Positions 1 to 13,241 of a stretch of 64,000 nt of DNA are shown here, piece after piece. A program made the position numbers and the translations under genes. This stretch comes from Pictodentalium vernedei (lineage: Eukaryota > Mollusca > Scaphopoda > Dentaliida > Dentaliidae): positions 5,452,457-5,516,456 of the forward strand of contig CM062292.1 in assembly GCA_031216915.1 (NCBI GenBank), written 5' to 3'. Within the stretch, counting starts at the first letter, position 1, and every line of letters begins with the position of its first letter. The notes under the pieces were generated by a model. The model saw nothing but the letters and a program-made list of their open reading frames with translations. It was not told the origin of the DNA and did no database searches.

Positions 1-167
1 CGCAATCCCAAAGCGCAATTAAGCCTAGATAAGCGCACTATTCGTGACAAGACTTCTAGTTTTAACTGTAGGGCGCTGAGGGTGAATTCCAAGATGTGAG
101 TACCCTAACCACATTTATTAGAGATAATAATTGTATATTGTATTTTCAGTAATTAACTGGAGGTACT
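1..167. other. Unassigned left flank
   Basis: AT-rich sequence with no open frame of note and no similarity I can see to the satellite that follows. Nothing further can be said. Confidence 0.4.
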
Positions 168-420
168 GTGAGCAAGCTCACAAAGTGATACCCCCCGCAC
201 CTGAAATGTATAAGTTAGATTATCTCCCCTTGGAAATGTCAGAATGGAATTATACTGCTTCATGCACATCTGCATATGGAGTTCTTCCATTGTGTAGAGA
301 TTCATGAAAAATCTTCAAACAGTTTAGGAGGAGTTGCGCTTACAAGGATGGACAGACGGATAGATGGACGGACAGACAGGGTGATGCCTATATACCCCCC
401 CCCCCCCCCCTGCCCCCAAA
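168..420 (+). repeat. Dispersed repeat (GTGAGC...GATACCCCCC...GGACGGACAGA type)
   Basis: It begins GTGAGCAAGCTCACAAAGTG, followed by ATACCCCCC. It ends with a GGACAGACGGATAGATGGAC stretch and a C-run after TATATA. The same layout (GTGAGC...CTCAC, GATACCACCC, later GGATGGACGGACATACC and TATAACTCCC) recurs at 58561-59219, and a related 3' part occurs at 63380-63465. So this is a dispersed non-coding repeat. I recognise the pattern from mollusc genomes but cannot name the family. The 68-codon frame across it (276-482) is fortuitous. Confidence 0.6.
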
Positions 421-1158
421 CTTTGTTTGCGAGCGGTATAACTGGAAAACCCTGGATTAATATTGTCATTCAATATCACTGAAACCAATAATCTGAATCC
501 AGTAGTGGCAAGATAACAATACTCTCATCTTATTTACACTCATTAAAGAGTTATAGTGATGCCCTACATTCTGATACATGTCTTTAGGTTTGAAAAAAAT
601 AATAATCTTGGGTAGAGAGGAGAGGTTAACTTAATATTCATTTTTATTTTCTTTCTTCCATTCAGAGCTCTCCACTTATACCAAGTAGTTACTATTTGAC
701 TTTTTCTCTTATGAATAATGCTTTTGAGCTTAAAAATTTGTTTAAGTTGGTCTGTGTTGTGTGTGGATGGGGCTGGGGGCTGGAGGGGGGGGGGGGGGGG
801 CAAGATAACCTACCGCATCTTTCCCCTGGGGGAGAAGATACCTGGGGGGGGGGGGATACCCTGTTACACCGGTACCTGTTTCGATGGGACAGGTTCTGTT
901 GTGTTGGTACCGGCGGAACTCTGACATGCCTGTTAAGAACAGAAACTTCATGACAACATAGACAAAAAGCCGGTCACAAAAATAGTCCCTACCCACATAC
1001 AGGCTGCTGGTGGCCCAGGTCCTACTTGTAGATAAAACAATAGTTTTATAGAAAGCCTACAAGGCAGAATTCATTAATACTTATGAAATTTGAAGAAGAT
1101 GAGGTCAGGGATCCTAATGGGACTGTTGACAATTTATATGCAAAATCCAAGATGGCCA
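421..1158. other. Non-coding flank with long G runs and a minisatellite fragment
   Basis: It contains G runs at about 785-800 and 845-855. The opposite-strand Pro/Gly-rich frames over these runs (564-996) are artefacts of the homopolymers. From about 1080 a fragment of the long-half minisatellite appears (GAAATTTGAAGAAGATGAGG, then AAATCCAAGATGGCC). It is fused directly to satellite monomer sequence at 1159. A stretch near 1050-1077 (AAGGCAGAATTCATTAATAC) recurs at 56258-56286. Confidence 0.5.
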
Positions 1159-2053
1159 GAAAATTTTGAATTATCAAGTCACAGTATGCTCGACAGAATT
1201 TAGTGTCATGAGTTGCTGGTGCTGCGGTTAATCATGACAACAGCAGGATGAATTTTGCCAAAATAGAAAATCTCTGCTGTCCACTTTAGGCGTTGGCTTC
1301 CAGGTCCTATTATTTAGAGCAGTAACTATCTATTGACCTAGCCCATTCAGAGGAAGTGTGAATAGATAATTTTGGCTCCACTACCCGGGTACCTACGGGT
1401 TTATATACCAATATCAATACATTTTTCAAAATCTATTACATTCTTTTAATATTTGTACCAGAGATATTAAATGTTTACTTAATAAATCAATAATCTTCTT
1501 CCATTGCAGATGAGAAAACCTTATTCAGAAAATTTTACATAATCGAGCCACAGTATGCTCGGCAGAATTTAATGTCATGAGTTGCTGGTGCTGCGATTAA
1601 TCATGACAACAGCAGGATATAGATAATTTTGACTCCACTACCCGGGAACCTACGGGTCTATATACCAATATAAATACATTTTTCAAAATCTATTACATTC
1701 TTTTAATATTTGTACCAGAGATATTAAATGTTCAGTTCCTAATTCAATATTCGTTTTCCTTTGCAGATGAGAAAATGTTATTCAGAAAATTTTCAATTAT
1801 CAAGCCACAGTATGCTCAACAGAATTTAGTGCCATGAGTTGCTGGTGCTGCAGTTAATCATGACAACAGCAGGATCAATTTTGTCAAAATAGAAAATCCC
1901 AGCTGTCCACTTTTGGCGTTGGTTTCCAGGTCCTATTATTTAGAGCAGTAACTATCTATTGACCTAGCCCATTCAGAGGAAGTGTGAATAGATAATTTTT
2001 GCTCCACTACCCTGGTACCTATGGGTCTATATACCAATATAATTACATTTTTC
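1159..2053 (+). repeat. 370-bp satellite monomers, left edge (2 complete short halves)
   Basis: Monomer hallmarks are a TTCCTTTGCAG-type tract, GATGAGAAAATCTTATTCAG, GAGTTGCTGGTGCTGCGG, AATCATGACAACAGCAGGAT, ACTACCCGGGTACC and TATATACCAATATAAATACA. The second monomer lacks about 117 bp (GCAGGAT runs directly into ATAGATAATTTTGACTCC). The same deletion is present near 3421, so the two regions share a duplication history. Confidence 0.85.
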
Positions 2054-3000
2054 AATAAAAATTTTTTATTGGCTTTCAAGGTCACAGTCATGACGAATAT
2101 ATCATGACCACAACATAGGTATGGCGTGAAGTTTAGCAATGGTTTATACCCATGCAGCCCACTTCAGAGGACTTTCACATCTACAATTGGTTACTGGATC
2201 CGATTGCTTTCCAGTAAAGCAGAACTGATGATCTTCCCAAAGTTCCCAGAGGGAGCTGTCCACTTTATGTATTGGCCACCATGTCTAATTATCTAAAGCA
2301 GTAATGGACTATTCACCTAACCTTTGAAGAGATAGACTAAACAGACAATTTAGGATCTATTACAAGTGTACATACAGGTTTTCTGACCAATATAACAAGA
2401 AGAGAATGAATTAAATAGAAAGATCCAGTGATGCCAACCCATTCACTTAAGTTTCTACAGAAAAGACAACACACAAAAGCTACATATCAAATTTGGAAAA
2501 AAAATCAGGTGAGGGATGTGGCCGGTTAGGTGTACTAATCAAAATTTTCACAATTTATATGTCAAATCCAAGATGGCCTGTGGCAGCCATGCTTTTCAAC
2601 AAAAAGCAGAAAATTTGATAGCTCCAATCTAGATATCATACCAAAGCTACATATGAAATTTGAAGAAGACAGGGTGAAGAATGCCGACTGTAGGGTGCTC
2701 TGATGGGACTGTCGACAAGTTAAAAGCAAAATACAAGATGGCCACTGGCAGCCACATTTTTCAACAAAATTCGGAAGAATTTGACATCTCCTATCTGGAC
2801 ATCACAGCAAAGCTACCATAACCCCTACCTACCTACCAACCAACCTACCTACCTACCAACCTACCTACCTACCTACCTACCTACCTACCTACCTACCTAC
2901 AAACCAACCAACCTACCTACCTGCCTACCGCCCTACCTACCTACCTACCTACCTACTACCTACCTACCTACCTACCTACCCTAATCTACCCTACCTACAG
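2054..3000 (+). repeat. Satellite long half 1 (947 bp, CCTA tract)
   Basis: It starts where the monomer's CATTTTTCAAAATC changes to CATTTTTCAATAAAA and ends CCTACCTACAG. Internal order: SINE-tail-like TTATTGGC..AAGGTCAC; a segment with GGTTACTGGATCCGATTGC; CAGGTGAGGGATGTGG; two copies of an approximately 167-bp minisatellite (AAATCCAAGATGGCC and AAATACAAGATGGCC); then a CCTA/CCAA tetranucleotide tract at 2825-2999. The antisense 67-codon frame at 1936-2139 is intact. This is the longest copy because its tract is the longest. Confidence 0.85.
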
Positions 3001-4221
3001 ATTGTAGTGACAGGAGTTGCTGGTGCTGCGGTTAATCATGACAACAGCAGGATCAATTTTTTCAAAATAGAAAATCATTGCTGTCCACTTTATGCGTTGG
3101 CTTCCAGGTCCTAATATTTAGAGAAGTAACTATCTATTGACATAGCCCATTGAGAGGAAGTGTGAATAAATAATTTTGGCTCCACTACCCGGGTACCTTC
3201 GGGTCTAAAAACCAATATAAATACATTTTTCAAAATCTATTACAATCTTTTAATATTTGTACCAGAAATATTAAATGTTTACTTAATAAATCAATAATCT
3301 TCTTCCATTGCAGATGAGAAAACCTTATTCAGAAAATTTTACATAATCGAGCCACAGTATGCTCGGCAGAATTTAATGTCATGAGTTGCTGGTGCTGTAA
3401 TTAATCATGACAACAGCAGGATATAGATAATTTTGACTCCACTACCCTGGAACCTACGGGTCTATATACCAATATAAATACATTTTTCAAAATCTATTAC
3501 ATTCTTTTAATATTTGTACCAGAGATATTAAATGTTCAGTTCCTAATTCAATATTCGTTTTCCTTTGCAGATGAGAAAATCTTATTCAGAAAATTTTCAA
3601 TTATCAAGACACAGTATGCTCAACAGAATTTAGTGCCATGAGTTGCTGGTGCTGCGGTTAATCATGACAACAGCAGGATCAATTTTGCCAAAATAGAAAA
3701 TCCCTGCTCTCCACTTTAGGCGTTCGCTTCCAGGTCCTATTATTTAGAGCAGTAACTATCTATTGACCTAGCCCATTCAGAGGAAGTGTGAATAGATAAT
3801 TTTGGCTCCACTTTCCGGGTACCTACAGGTCTATATACCAATATAAATACATTTTTCAAAATCTATTCTTTTAATATTTGTACCAGAGATATTAAATGTT
3901 CAATTTCTAATTTAATAATCTCTTTTCCTTTGCAGACGAGAAAATCTTATTCAGAAAATTTTACATAATCGAGCCACAGTATGCTCGGCAGAATTTAGTG
4001 TCATGAGTTGCTTGTGCTGCGATTAATCATGACAACAGCAGGATCAATATTGCTGAAATTGAAATCCCCACTGTCGACTTTTGACGTTGGCTTCCAGGTC
4101 CTATTATTTAGAGCAGTAACTATCTATTGACCTAGCCCATTCAGAGGAAGTGTGAATAGATAATTTTGGCTCCACTACCCGGGTACCTACGGGTCTATAT
4201 ACCAATATAAATACATTTTTC
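3001..4221 (+). repeat. 370-bp satellite monomers (3 short halves)
   Basis: Three short halves end in TTGCAG near 3313, 3570 and 3936. The first monomer carries the 117-bp internal deletion also seen at about 1620. The last short half carries the TTTACATAATCGAGCC variant typical of the monomer just before a long half. Confidence 0.85.
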
Positions 4222-5101
4222 AATAAAACATTTTTATTGGCATTTAAGGTCACAGTCATGACGAGTATATCATGATCACAACATAGGTATGGCGAGAAGT
4301 TTAGCAATGGTTTATACCCACGCTGCCCACTTCAGAGGACTTTCACATCTACAATTGGTTACTGGATCCGATTGCTTTCCAGTAAAGCAGAACTGCTCAT
4401 CTTCCCGAAGTTCCCAGAGGGAGCTGTCCACTTTACGTATTGGCCACCATGTCTAATTATTTAAAGCAGTAATGGACTACTCACCTAACCTAGCTATGAA
4501 GAGATAGACTAAACAGACAATTTAGGATCTATTACATGTGTACATACAGGTTTTCTGACCAATATAACAAGAAGAGAATGAATTAAATAGAAAGATCCAG
4601 TGATGCCAACCCATTCACTTAAGTTTCTACAGAAAAGACAACACACAAAAGCTACATATGAATTCTGAAAAATAAATCAGGTGAGGGATGTGGCCGGTTA
4701 GCTGTACTAATCAAAATTTTCACAATTTATATGTCAAATCCAAGATGGCCTGTGGCAGCCATTGCTTTTCAACAAAAAGCAGAAAATTTGATAGCTCCAA
4801 TCTAGCCATCATACCAAAGCTACATATGAAATTCAAAGAAGACAGAGTGAAGAATGCCGACTGTAGGGTGCTCTGATGGGACTGTCGATAAGTTAAATGT
4901 AAAATACAAGATGGCCACTGGCAGCCACATTTTTCAACAAAATTCGGAAGAATTTGACAGATCCCATCTGGACATCACAGCAAAGCTACCCTACCCCTAC
5001 CTACCTACCTACCTACCTACCAACCAACCAACCAACCAACCTACCTACCTACCTACCTACCTACCTGCCTACCTACCTACCCTACCCTACCCTACCTACA
5101 G
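4222..5101 (+). repeat. Satellite long half 2 (880 bp, CCTA tract)
   Basis: Same order of parts as long half 1. The tetranucleotide tract is at about 4988-5100. The antisense 67-codon frame (4104-4307) is intact. GATC replaces the usual AGCTC in GACAGATCCCATCTGG, a variant shared only with long half 3. Confidence 0.85.
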
Positions 5102-7552
5102 AATGTAGGGTCATGAGTTGCTGGTGCTGCGGTTAATCATGACAACAGCAGGATCAATTTTTCCAAAATAGAAAATCATTGCTGTCCACTTTATGCGTTG
5201 GCTTCCAGGTCCTATTATTTAGAGAAGTAACTATCTATTGACCTAGCCCATTGAGAGGAAATGTGAATAAATAATTTTGGCTCCACTGCCTGGGTAGTAC
5301 CTTCGGGTCGAAAAACCAATATAAATACATTTTTCAAAATCTATTACATTCTTTTAATATTTGTACCAAAGATATTAAATGTTCAGTTCGTAATTTAATA
5401 ATCCTTTTTCCTTTGCAGATGAGAAAATCTTATTCAGAAAAGTCTGAATAATCAAGCCACAGTATGCTCGACAGAATTTAGTGTCATGAGTTGCTGGTGC
5501 TGCGGTTAATCATGACAACAGCAGGATGAATTTTGCTAAAATAGAAAATCCCAGCTGTCCACTTTAGGCGTTGGCTTCCAGGTCCTATTATTTAGAGCAG
5601 TAACTATCTAATGACCTAGCCCATTCAGAGGAAGTGGGAATAGATAATTTTGGCTCCAATACCCGGGTACCTACGGGTCTATATACTAATATCAATACAT
5701 TTTTAAAAGTTTATTACATTCTTTTAATATTTGTACCAGAGATATCAAATGTTTAATTAATAATTCAATAATCTTCTTCCTTTGCAGATGAGAAAATCTT
5801 ATTCAGAAAATTTTACATAATCGAGCCACAGTATGCTCAGCAGAATTTAGTATCATGAGTTGCTGGTGCTACGATTAATCATGACAACAGCAGGATCAAT
5901 TTTGCCAAAATTGAAATCCCCGCTGTCGACATTTGGCGTTGGCTTCCAGGTCCTATTATTTAGAGCAGTAAATATCTATTGACCTAGCCCATTCAGAGGA
6001 AGTGTGAATAGATAATTTTGGCTCCACTACCCGGGTACCTACGGGTCTATATACCAATATAAATACATTTTTCAAAATCTATTATATTCTTTTAATATTT
6101 GTACCAGAGATATTAAATGTTCAGTTGCTAATTTAATAATCTTTTTTCCTTTGCAGATGAGAAAATCTTATTCAGAAAAATTTCAATTATCAAGCCACAG
6201 TATGCACGACAGAATTTAGTGTCATGAGTTGCTGGTGCTGCGGTTAATCATGACAACAGCAGGATGAATTTTGCCAAAATAGAAAATCCCAGCTGTCCAC
6301 TTTAGGCGTTGGCTTCCAGGTCCTATTATTTAGAGCAGTAACTATCTATTGACCTAGCCCATTCAGAGGAAGTGTGAATAGATAATTTTGGCTCCACTAC
6401 CCGGGTACCTACGGGTCTATATACCAATATAAATACATTTTTCAAAATCTATTATATTCTTTTAATATTTGTACCAGAGATATTAAATGTTCAGTTGCTA
6501 ATTTAATAATCTTTTTTCCTTTGCAGATGAGAAAATCTTATTCAGAAAAATTTCAATTATCAAGCCACAGTATGCTCGACAGAATTTAGTGTCATGAGTT
6601 GCTGGTGCTGCGGTTAATCATGACAACAGCAGGATGAATTTTGCCAAAATAGAAAATCCCAGCTGTCCACTTTAGGCGTTGGCTTCCAGGTCCTATTATT
6701 TTGAGCAGTAACTATCTATTGACCTAGCCCATGCAGAGGAAGTGTGAATAGATAATTTTGGCTCCACTACCCGGGTACCTACGGGTCTATATACCAATAT
6801 AAATACATTTTTCAAAATCTATTATATTCTTTTAATATTTGTACCAGAGATATTAAATGTTCAGTTCCTAATTTAATAATCTTTTTTCCTTTGCAGATGA
6901 GAAAATCTTATTCAGAAAATTTTCAATTATCAAGCCACAGTATGCTTGACAGAATTTAGTGTCATGAGTTGCTGGTGCTGCGGTTAATCATGACAACAGC
7001 AGGATGAATTTTGCCAAAATAGAAAATCCCAGCTGTCCACTTTAGGCGTTGGCTTCCAGGTCCTATTATTTAGAGCAGTAACTATCTATTGACCTAGCCC
7101 ATGGAGAGGAAGTGTGAATAGATAATTTTGGCTCCACTACCCGGGTACCTACGGGTCTATATACCAATATCAATACATTTTTCAAAAATTTATTACATTC
7201 TTTTAATATTTGTACCAGAGATATTAAATGTTTACTTAATAAATCAATAATCTTCTTCCTTTGCAGATGAGAAAACCTTATTCAGAAAATTTTACATAAT
7301 CGAGCCACAGTATGCTCGGCAGAATTTAGTGTCATGAGTTGCTGGTGCTGCGATTAATCATGACAACAGCAGGATCAATTTTGCCAAAATTGAAATCCCC
7401 GCTGTCGACTTTTAGCGTTGGTTTCCAGGTTCTATTATTTAGAGCAGTAACTATCTATTGACCTAGCCCATTCAGAGGAAGTGTGAATAGATAATTTTTG
7501 CCCCACTACCCTGGTACCTATGGGTCTATATACCAATATAAATACATTTTTC
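5102..7552 (+). repeat. 370-bp satellite monomers (6 short halves)
   Basis: Six short halves end in TTGCAG near 5418, 5788, 6156, 6526, 6896 and 7266, an almost exact 370-bp period. The first two monomers are near-identical to 8444-9415. The last four are near-identical to 10900-12372, which indicates recent segmental duplication. Confidence 0.9.
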
Positions 7553-8443
7553 AATAAAAATTTTTTATTGGCTTCTAAGGTCAAAGTCATGACGAGTATA
7601 TCATGACCACAACATAGGTATGGCGTGAAGTTTAGCAATGGTTTATACCCACGCTGCCCACTTCAGAGGACTTTCACATCTACAACTGGTTACTGGATCC
7701 GATTGCTTTCCAGTAAAGCAGAACTGTTCATCTTCCCAAAGTTCCCAGAGGGAGCTGTCCACTTTAAGTATTGGCCAACATGTCTAAATATCTAAAGCAG
7801 TAATGGACTATTCACCTAACCTATGAAGAGATAGACTAAACAGACAATTTAGGATCTATTACATGTGTACATACAGGTTTTCTGACCAATATAACCAGAA
7901 GAGAATGAATTAAATAGAAAGATCCAGTGATGCCAAACCATACACTTAAGTTTCTACAGAAAAGACAACACACAAAAGCTACATATCAAATTTGGAAAAA
8001 AAATCAGGTGAGGGATGTGGCCGGTTAGGTGTACTAATCAAAATTTTCACAATTTATATGTCAAATCCAAGATGGCCTGTGGCAGCCATTGCTTTCCAAC
8101 AAAAAGCAGAAAATTTGATAGCTCCAATCTAGACATCATACCAAATTTACATATGAAATTTGAAGAAGACAGGGTGAAGAATGCCGACTGTAGGGTGCTC
8201 TGATGGGACTGTCGACAAGTTAAATGTAAAATACAAGATGGCCACTGGAAGCCACATTTTTCAACAAAATTCGGAAGAATTTGACAGATCCCATCTGGAC
8301 ATCACAGCAAAGCTACCCTACCCCTACCTACCTACCTACCTACCTACCTACCAACCAACCAACCAACCAACCTACCTACCTACCTACCTACCTGCCTACC
8401 TACCTACCCTACCCTACCCTACCCTACCCTACCCTACCTACAG
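7553..8443 (+). repeat. Satellite long half 3 (891 bp, CCTA tract)
   Basis: Tetranucleotide tract at about 8315-8441, ending in five CCCTA units before CAG. The antisense 67-codon frame (7435-7638) is intact. It shares a five-A run and ACATGTCTAAATATC with long half 5. Confidence 0.85.
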
Positions 8444-9415
8444 AATGTAGGGTCATGAGTTGCTGGTGCTGCGGTTAATCATGACAACAGCAGGATCAAT
8501 TTTTCCAAAATAGAAAATCATTGCTGTCCACTTTATGCGTTGGCTTCCAGGTCCTATTATTTAGAGAAGTAACTATCTATTGACCTAGCCCATTGAGAGG
8601 AAATGTGAATAAATAATTTTGGCTCCACTGCCTGGGTAGTACCTTCGGGTCGAAAAACCAATATAAATACATTTTTCAAAATCTATTACATTCTTTTAAT
8701 ATTTGTACCAAAGATATTAAATGTTCAGTTCCTAATTTAATAATCCTTTTTCCTTTGCAGATGAGAAAATCTTATTCAGAAAAGTCTGAATAATCAAGCC
8801 ACAGTATGCTCGACAGAATTTAGTGTCATGAGTTGCTGGTGCTGCGGTTAATCATGACAACAGCAGGATGAATTTTGCCAAAATAGAAAATCCCAGCTGT
8901 CCACTTTAGGCGTTGGCTTCCAGGTCCTATTATTTAGAGCAGTAACTATCTAATGACCTAGCCCATTCAGAGGAAGTGGGAATAGATAATTTTGGCTCCA
9001 ATACCCGGGTACCTACGGGTCTATATACTAATATCAATACATTTTTAAAAGTTTATTACATTCTTTTAATATTTGTACCAGAGATATCAAATGTTTAATT
9101 AATAATTCAATAATCTTCTTCCTTTGCAGATGAGAAAATCTTATTCAGAAAATTTTACATAATCGAGCCACAGTATGCTCAGCAGAATTTAGTATCATGA
9201 GTTGCTGGTGCTACGATTAATCATGACAACAGCAGGATCAATTTTGCCAAAATTGAAATCCCCGCTGTCGACATTTGGCGTTGGCTTCCAGGTCCTATTA
9301 TTTAGAGCAGTAAATATCTATTGACCTAGCCCATTCAGAGGAAGTGTGAATAGATAATTTTGGCTCCACTACCCGGGTACCTACGGGTCTATATACCAAT
9401 ATAAATACATTTTTC
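8444..9415 (+). repeat. 370-bp satellite monomers (2 short halves)
   Basis: Short halves end near 8760 and 9128. The block is nearly the same sequence as 5102-6075, including the rare GGGTAGTACCTTCGGGTCG variant. Confidence 0.9.
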
Positions 9416-10292
9416 AATAAAACATTTTTATTGGCATTTAAGGTCGCAGTCATGACGAGTATATCATGACCACAACATAGGTATGGCGTGAAGTTTAGCA
9501 ATGGTTTATACCCACACTGCCCACTTCAGAGGACTTTCACATCTACAATTCGTTACTGGATCCGATTGCTTTCCAGTAAAGCAGAACTGCTCATCTTCCC
9601 CAAGTTCCCAGAGGGAGCTGTCCACTTTACATATTGGCCACCATGTCTAATTATTTAAAGCAGTAATGGACTATTCACCTAACCTAGCTATGAAGAGATA
9701 GACTAAACAGACAATTTAGGATCTATTACATGTGTACATACAGGTTTTCTGACCAATATAAAAAGAAGAGAATGAATTAAATAGAAAGATCCAGTGATGC
9801 CAACCCATTCACTTAAGTTTCAACAGAAAACACAACACACAAAAGCTACATATGAATTCTGAAAAAAAAATCAGGTGAGGGATGTGGCCGGTTAGGTGTA
9901 CTAATCAAAATTTTCACAATTTATATGTCAAATCCAAGATGGCCTGTGGCAGTCATGCTTTTCAACAAAAAGCAGAAAATTTGATAGCTCCAATCTAGCC
10001 ATCATAACAAAGTTACATATGAAATTCGAAGAAGACAGGGTGAAGAATGCCGACTGTAGGGTGTTCTGATGGGACTGTCGACAAGTTAAATGCAAAATAC
10101 AAGATGGCCACTGGCAGCCACATTTTTCAACAAAATTCGGAAGAATTTGACATCTCCCATCTGGACATCACAGCAAAGCTACCCTACCCCTACCTACCAA
10201 CCAAACAACCAACCAACCAACCAACCTACCTACGTACCTACCTACCTACCTACCTACCTACCCTACTCTACCCTACTCTACCCTACCTACAG
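9416..10292 (+). repeat. Satellite long half 4 (877 bp, CCTA tract)
   Basis: Tetranucleotide tract at about 10180-10290, including an AAACAACCAACC variant. The antisense 67-codon frame (9298-9501) is intact. Confidence 0.85.
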
Positions 10293-12372
10293 AATGTAAG
10301 GTCATGAGTTGCTGGTGCTGCGGTTAATCATGACAACAGCAGCATCAATTTTTCCAAAATAGAAAATCCCAGCTGTCTACTTTAGGCATTGGCTTCCAGG
10401 TCCTATTATTTAGAGCAGTAACTATCTATTGACCTAGCCCATTCAGAGGAAGTGTGAATAGATAATTTTGGCTCCACTATCCGGGTACCTACGGGTCTAT
10501 ATACCAATATAAATACATTTTTCAAAATCTATTATATTCTTTTAATATTTGTACCAGAGATATTAAATGTTCAGTTGCTAATTTAATAATCTTTTTTCCT
10601 TTGCAGATGAGAAAATCTTATTCAGAAAAATTTCTATTATCAAGCCACAGTATGCTCGACAGAATTTAGTGTCATGATTTGCTGGTGCTGCGGTTAATCA
10701 TGACAACAGCAGGATGAATTTTGCCAAAATAGAAAATCCCAGCTGTCCACTTTAGGCGTTGGCTTCCAGGTCCTATTATTTAGAGCAGTAACTATCTATT
10801 GACCTAGCCCATTCAGAGGAAGTGTGAATAGATAATTTTGGCTCCACTACCCGGTTACCTACGGGTCTATATACCAATATAAATACATTTTTCAAAATCT
10901 ATTATATTCTTTTAATATTTGTACCAGAGATATTAAATGTTCAGTTGCTAATTTAATAATCTTTTTTCCTTTGCAGATGAGAAAATCTTATTCAGAAAAA
11001 TTTCAATTATCAAGCCACAGTATGCACGACAGAATTTAGTGTCATGAGTTGCTGGTGCTGCGGTTAATCATGACAACAGCAGGATGAATTTTGCCAAAAT
11101 AGAAAATCCCAGCTGTCCACTTTAGGCGTTGGCTTCCAGGTCCTATTATTTAGAGCAGTAACTATCTATTGACCTAGCCCATTCAGAGGAAGTGTGAATA
11201 GATAATTTTGGCTCCACTACTCGGGTACCTACGGGTCTATATACCAATATAAATACATTTTTCAAAATCTATTATATTCTTTTAATATTTGTACCAGAGA
11301 TATTAAATGTTCAGTTGCTAATTTAATAATCTTTTTTCCTTTGCAGATGAGAAAATCTTATTCAGAAAAATTTCAATTATCAAGCCACAGTATGCTCGAC
11401 AGAATTTAGTGTCATGAGTTGCTGGTGCTGCGGTTAATCATGACAACAGCAGGATGAATTTTGCCAAAATAGAAAATCCCAGCTGTCCACTTTAGGCGTT
11501 GGCTTCCAGGTCCTATTATTTTGAGCAGTAACTATCTATTGACCTAGCCCATGCAGAGGAAGTGTGAATAGATAATTTTGGCTCCACTACCCGGGTACCT
11601 ACGGGTCTATATACCAATATAAATACATTTTTCAAAATCTATTATATTCTTTTAATATTTGTACCAGAGATATTAAATGTTCAGTTCCTAATTTAATAAT
11701 CTTTTTTCCTTTGCAGATGAGAAAATCTTATTCAGAAAATTTTCAATTATCAAGCCACAGTATGCTTGACAGAATTTAGTGTCATGAGTTGCTGGTGCTG
11801 CGGTTAATCATGACAACAGCAGGATGAATTTTGCCAAAATAGAAAATCCCAGCTGTCCACTTTAGGCGTTGGCTTCCAGGTCCTATTATTTAGAGCAGTA
11901 ACTATCTATTGACCTAGCCCATGCAGAGGAAGTGTGAATAGATAATTTTGGCTCCACTACCCGGGTACCTACGGGTCTATATACCAATATCAATACATTT
12001 TTCAAAAATTTATTACATTCTTTTAATATTTGTACCAGAGATATTAAATGTTTACTTAATAAATCAATAATCTTCTTCCTTTGCAGATGAGAAAACCTAA
12101 TTCAGAAAATTTTACATAATCGAGCCACAGTATGCTCGGCAGAATTTAGTGTCATGAGTTGCTGGTGCTGCGATTAATCATGACAACAGCAGGATCAATT
12201 TTGCCAAAATTGAAATCCCCGCTGTCGACTTTTAGCGTTGGTTTCCAGGTTCTATTATTTAGAGCAGTAACTATCTATTGACCTAGCCCATTCAGAGGAA
12301 GTGTGAATAGATAATTTTTGCCCCACTACCCTGGTACCTATGGGTCTATATACCAATATAAATACATTTTTC
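10293..12372 (+). repeat. 370-bp satellite monomers (5 short halves)
   Basis: Short halves end near 10606, 10976, 11346, 11716 and 12086, a strict 370-bp period. The block aligns with 6076-7552 with only scattered substitutions. Confidence 0.9.
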
Positions 12373-13241
12373 AATAAAAAATTTTTTATTGGCTTCTAAG
12401 GTCAAAGTCATGACGAGTATATCATGACCACAACATAGGTATGGCGTGAAGTTTAGCAATGGTTTATACCCACGCTGCCCACTTCAGAGGACTTTCACAT
12501 CTACAACTGGTTACTGGATCCGATTGCTTTCCAGTAAAGCAGAACTGTTCATCTTCCCAAAGTTCCCAGAGGGAGCTGTCCACTTTAAGTATTGGCCAAC
12601 ATGTCTAAATATCTAAAGCAGTAATGGACTATTCACCTAACCTATGAAGAGATAGACTAAACAGACAATTTAGGATCTATTACATGTGTACATACAGGTT
12701 TTCTGACCAATATAACCAGAAGAGAATGAATTAAATAGAAAGATCCAGTGATGCCAAACCATACACTTAAGTTTCTACAGAAAAGACAACACACAAAAGC
12801 TACATATCAAATTTGGAAAAAAAATCAGGTGAGGGATGTGGCCGGTTAGGTGTACTAATCAAAATTTTCACAATTTATATGTCAAATCCAAGATGGCCTG
12901 TGGCAGCCATTGCTTTTCAACAAAAAGCAGAAAATTTGATAGCTCCAATCTAGACATCATACCAAAGCTACATATGAAATTCAAAGAAGACAGGGTGAAG
13001 AATGCCGACTGTAGGGTGTTCTGATGGGACTGTCGACAAGTTAAATGCAAAATACAAGATGGCCACTGGCAGCCACATTTTTCAACAAAATTCGGAAGAA
13101 TTTGACAGCTCCCATCTGGACATCACAGCAAAGCTACCCTACCCCTACCAACCTACCAACCAACCAACCAACCAACCAACCAACCTACCTACCTACCTAC
13201 CTACCTACCTCCCTACCTACCCTACTCTACCCAACCTACAG
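12373..13241 (+). repeat. Satellite long half 5 (869 bp), antisense frame broken
   Basis: It matches long half 3 closely but has six A instead of five in the run at about 12376-12381. That one-base gain is why this copy alone lacks the antisense 67-codon frame. Tract at about 13140-13239. Confidence 0.85.

Noticed and set aside
2781-2984. Frames reading Leu-Pro-Thr-Tyr repeats here and in every long half (also Leu-Pro-Ala-Cys in CCTG copies)
   Set aside because: They are translations of the CCTA/CCTG microsatellite in several frames at once, with no conserved start or end beyond the repeat.
4688-4876. 62-codon frame starting MWPV, repeated in most long halves, and its antisense 60-codon partner
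   Set aside because: It translates the minisatellite; the next frame (MPTVGCSDGTVDK...) is the second copy of the same unit. Both strands are open equally, and no domain is recognisable.
8315-8441. CCCTACCCTA tract as a possible telomeric repeat
   Set aside because: The unit is CCCTA/CCTA, not the animal telomere unit CCCTAA, and it sits inside each long module.
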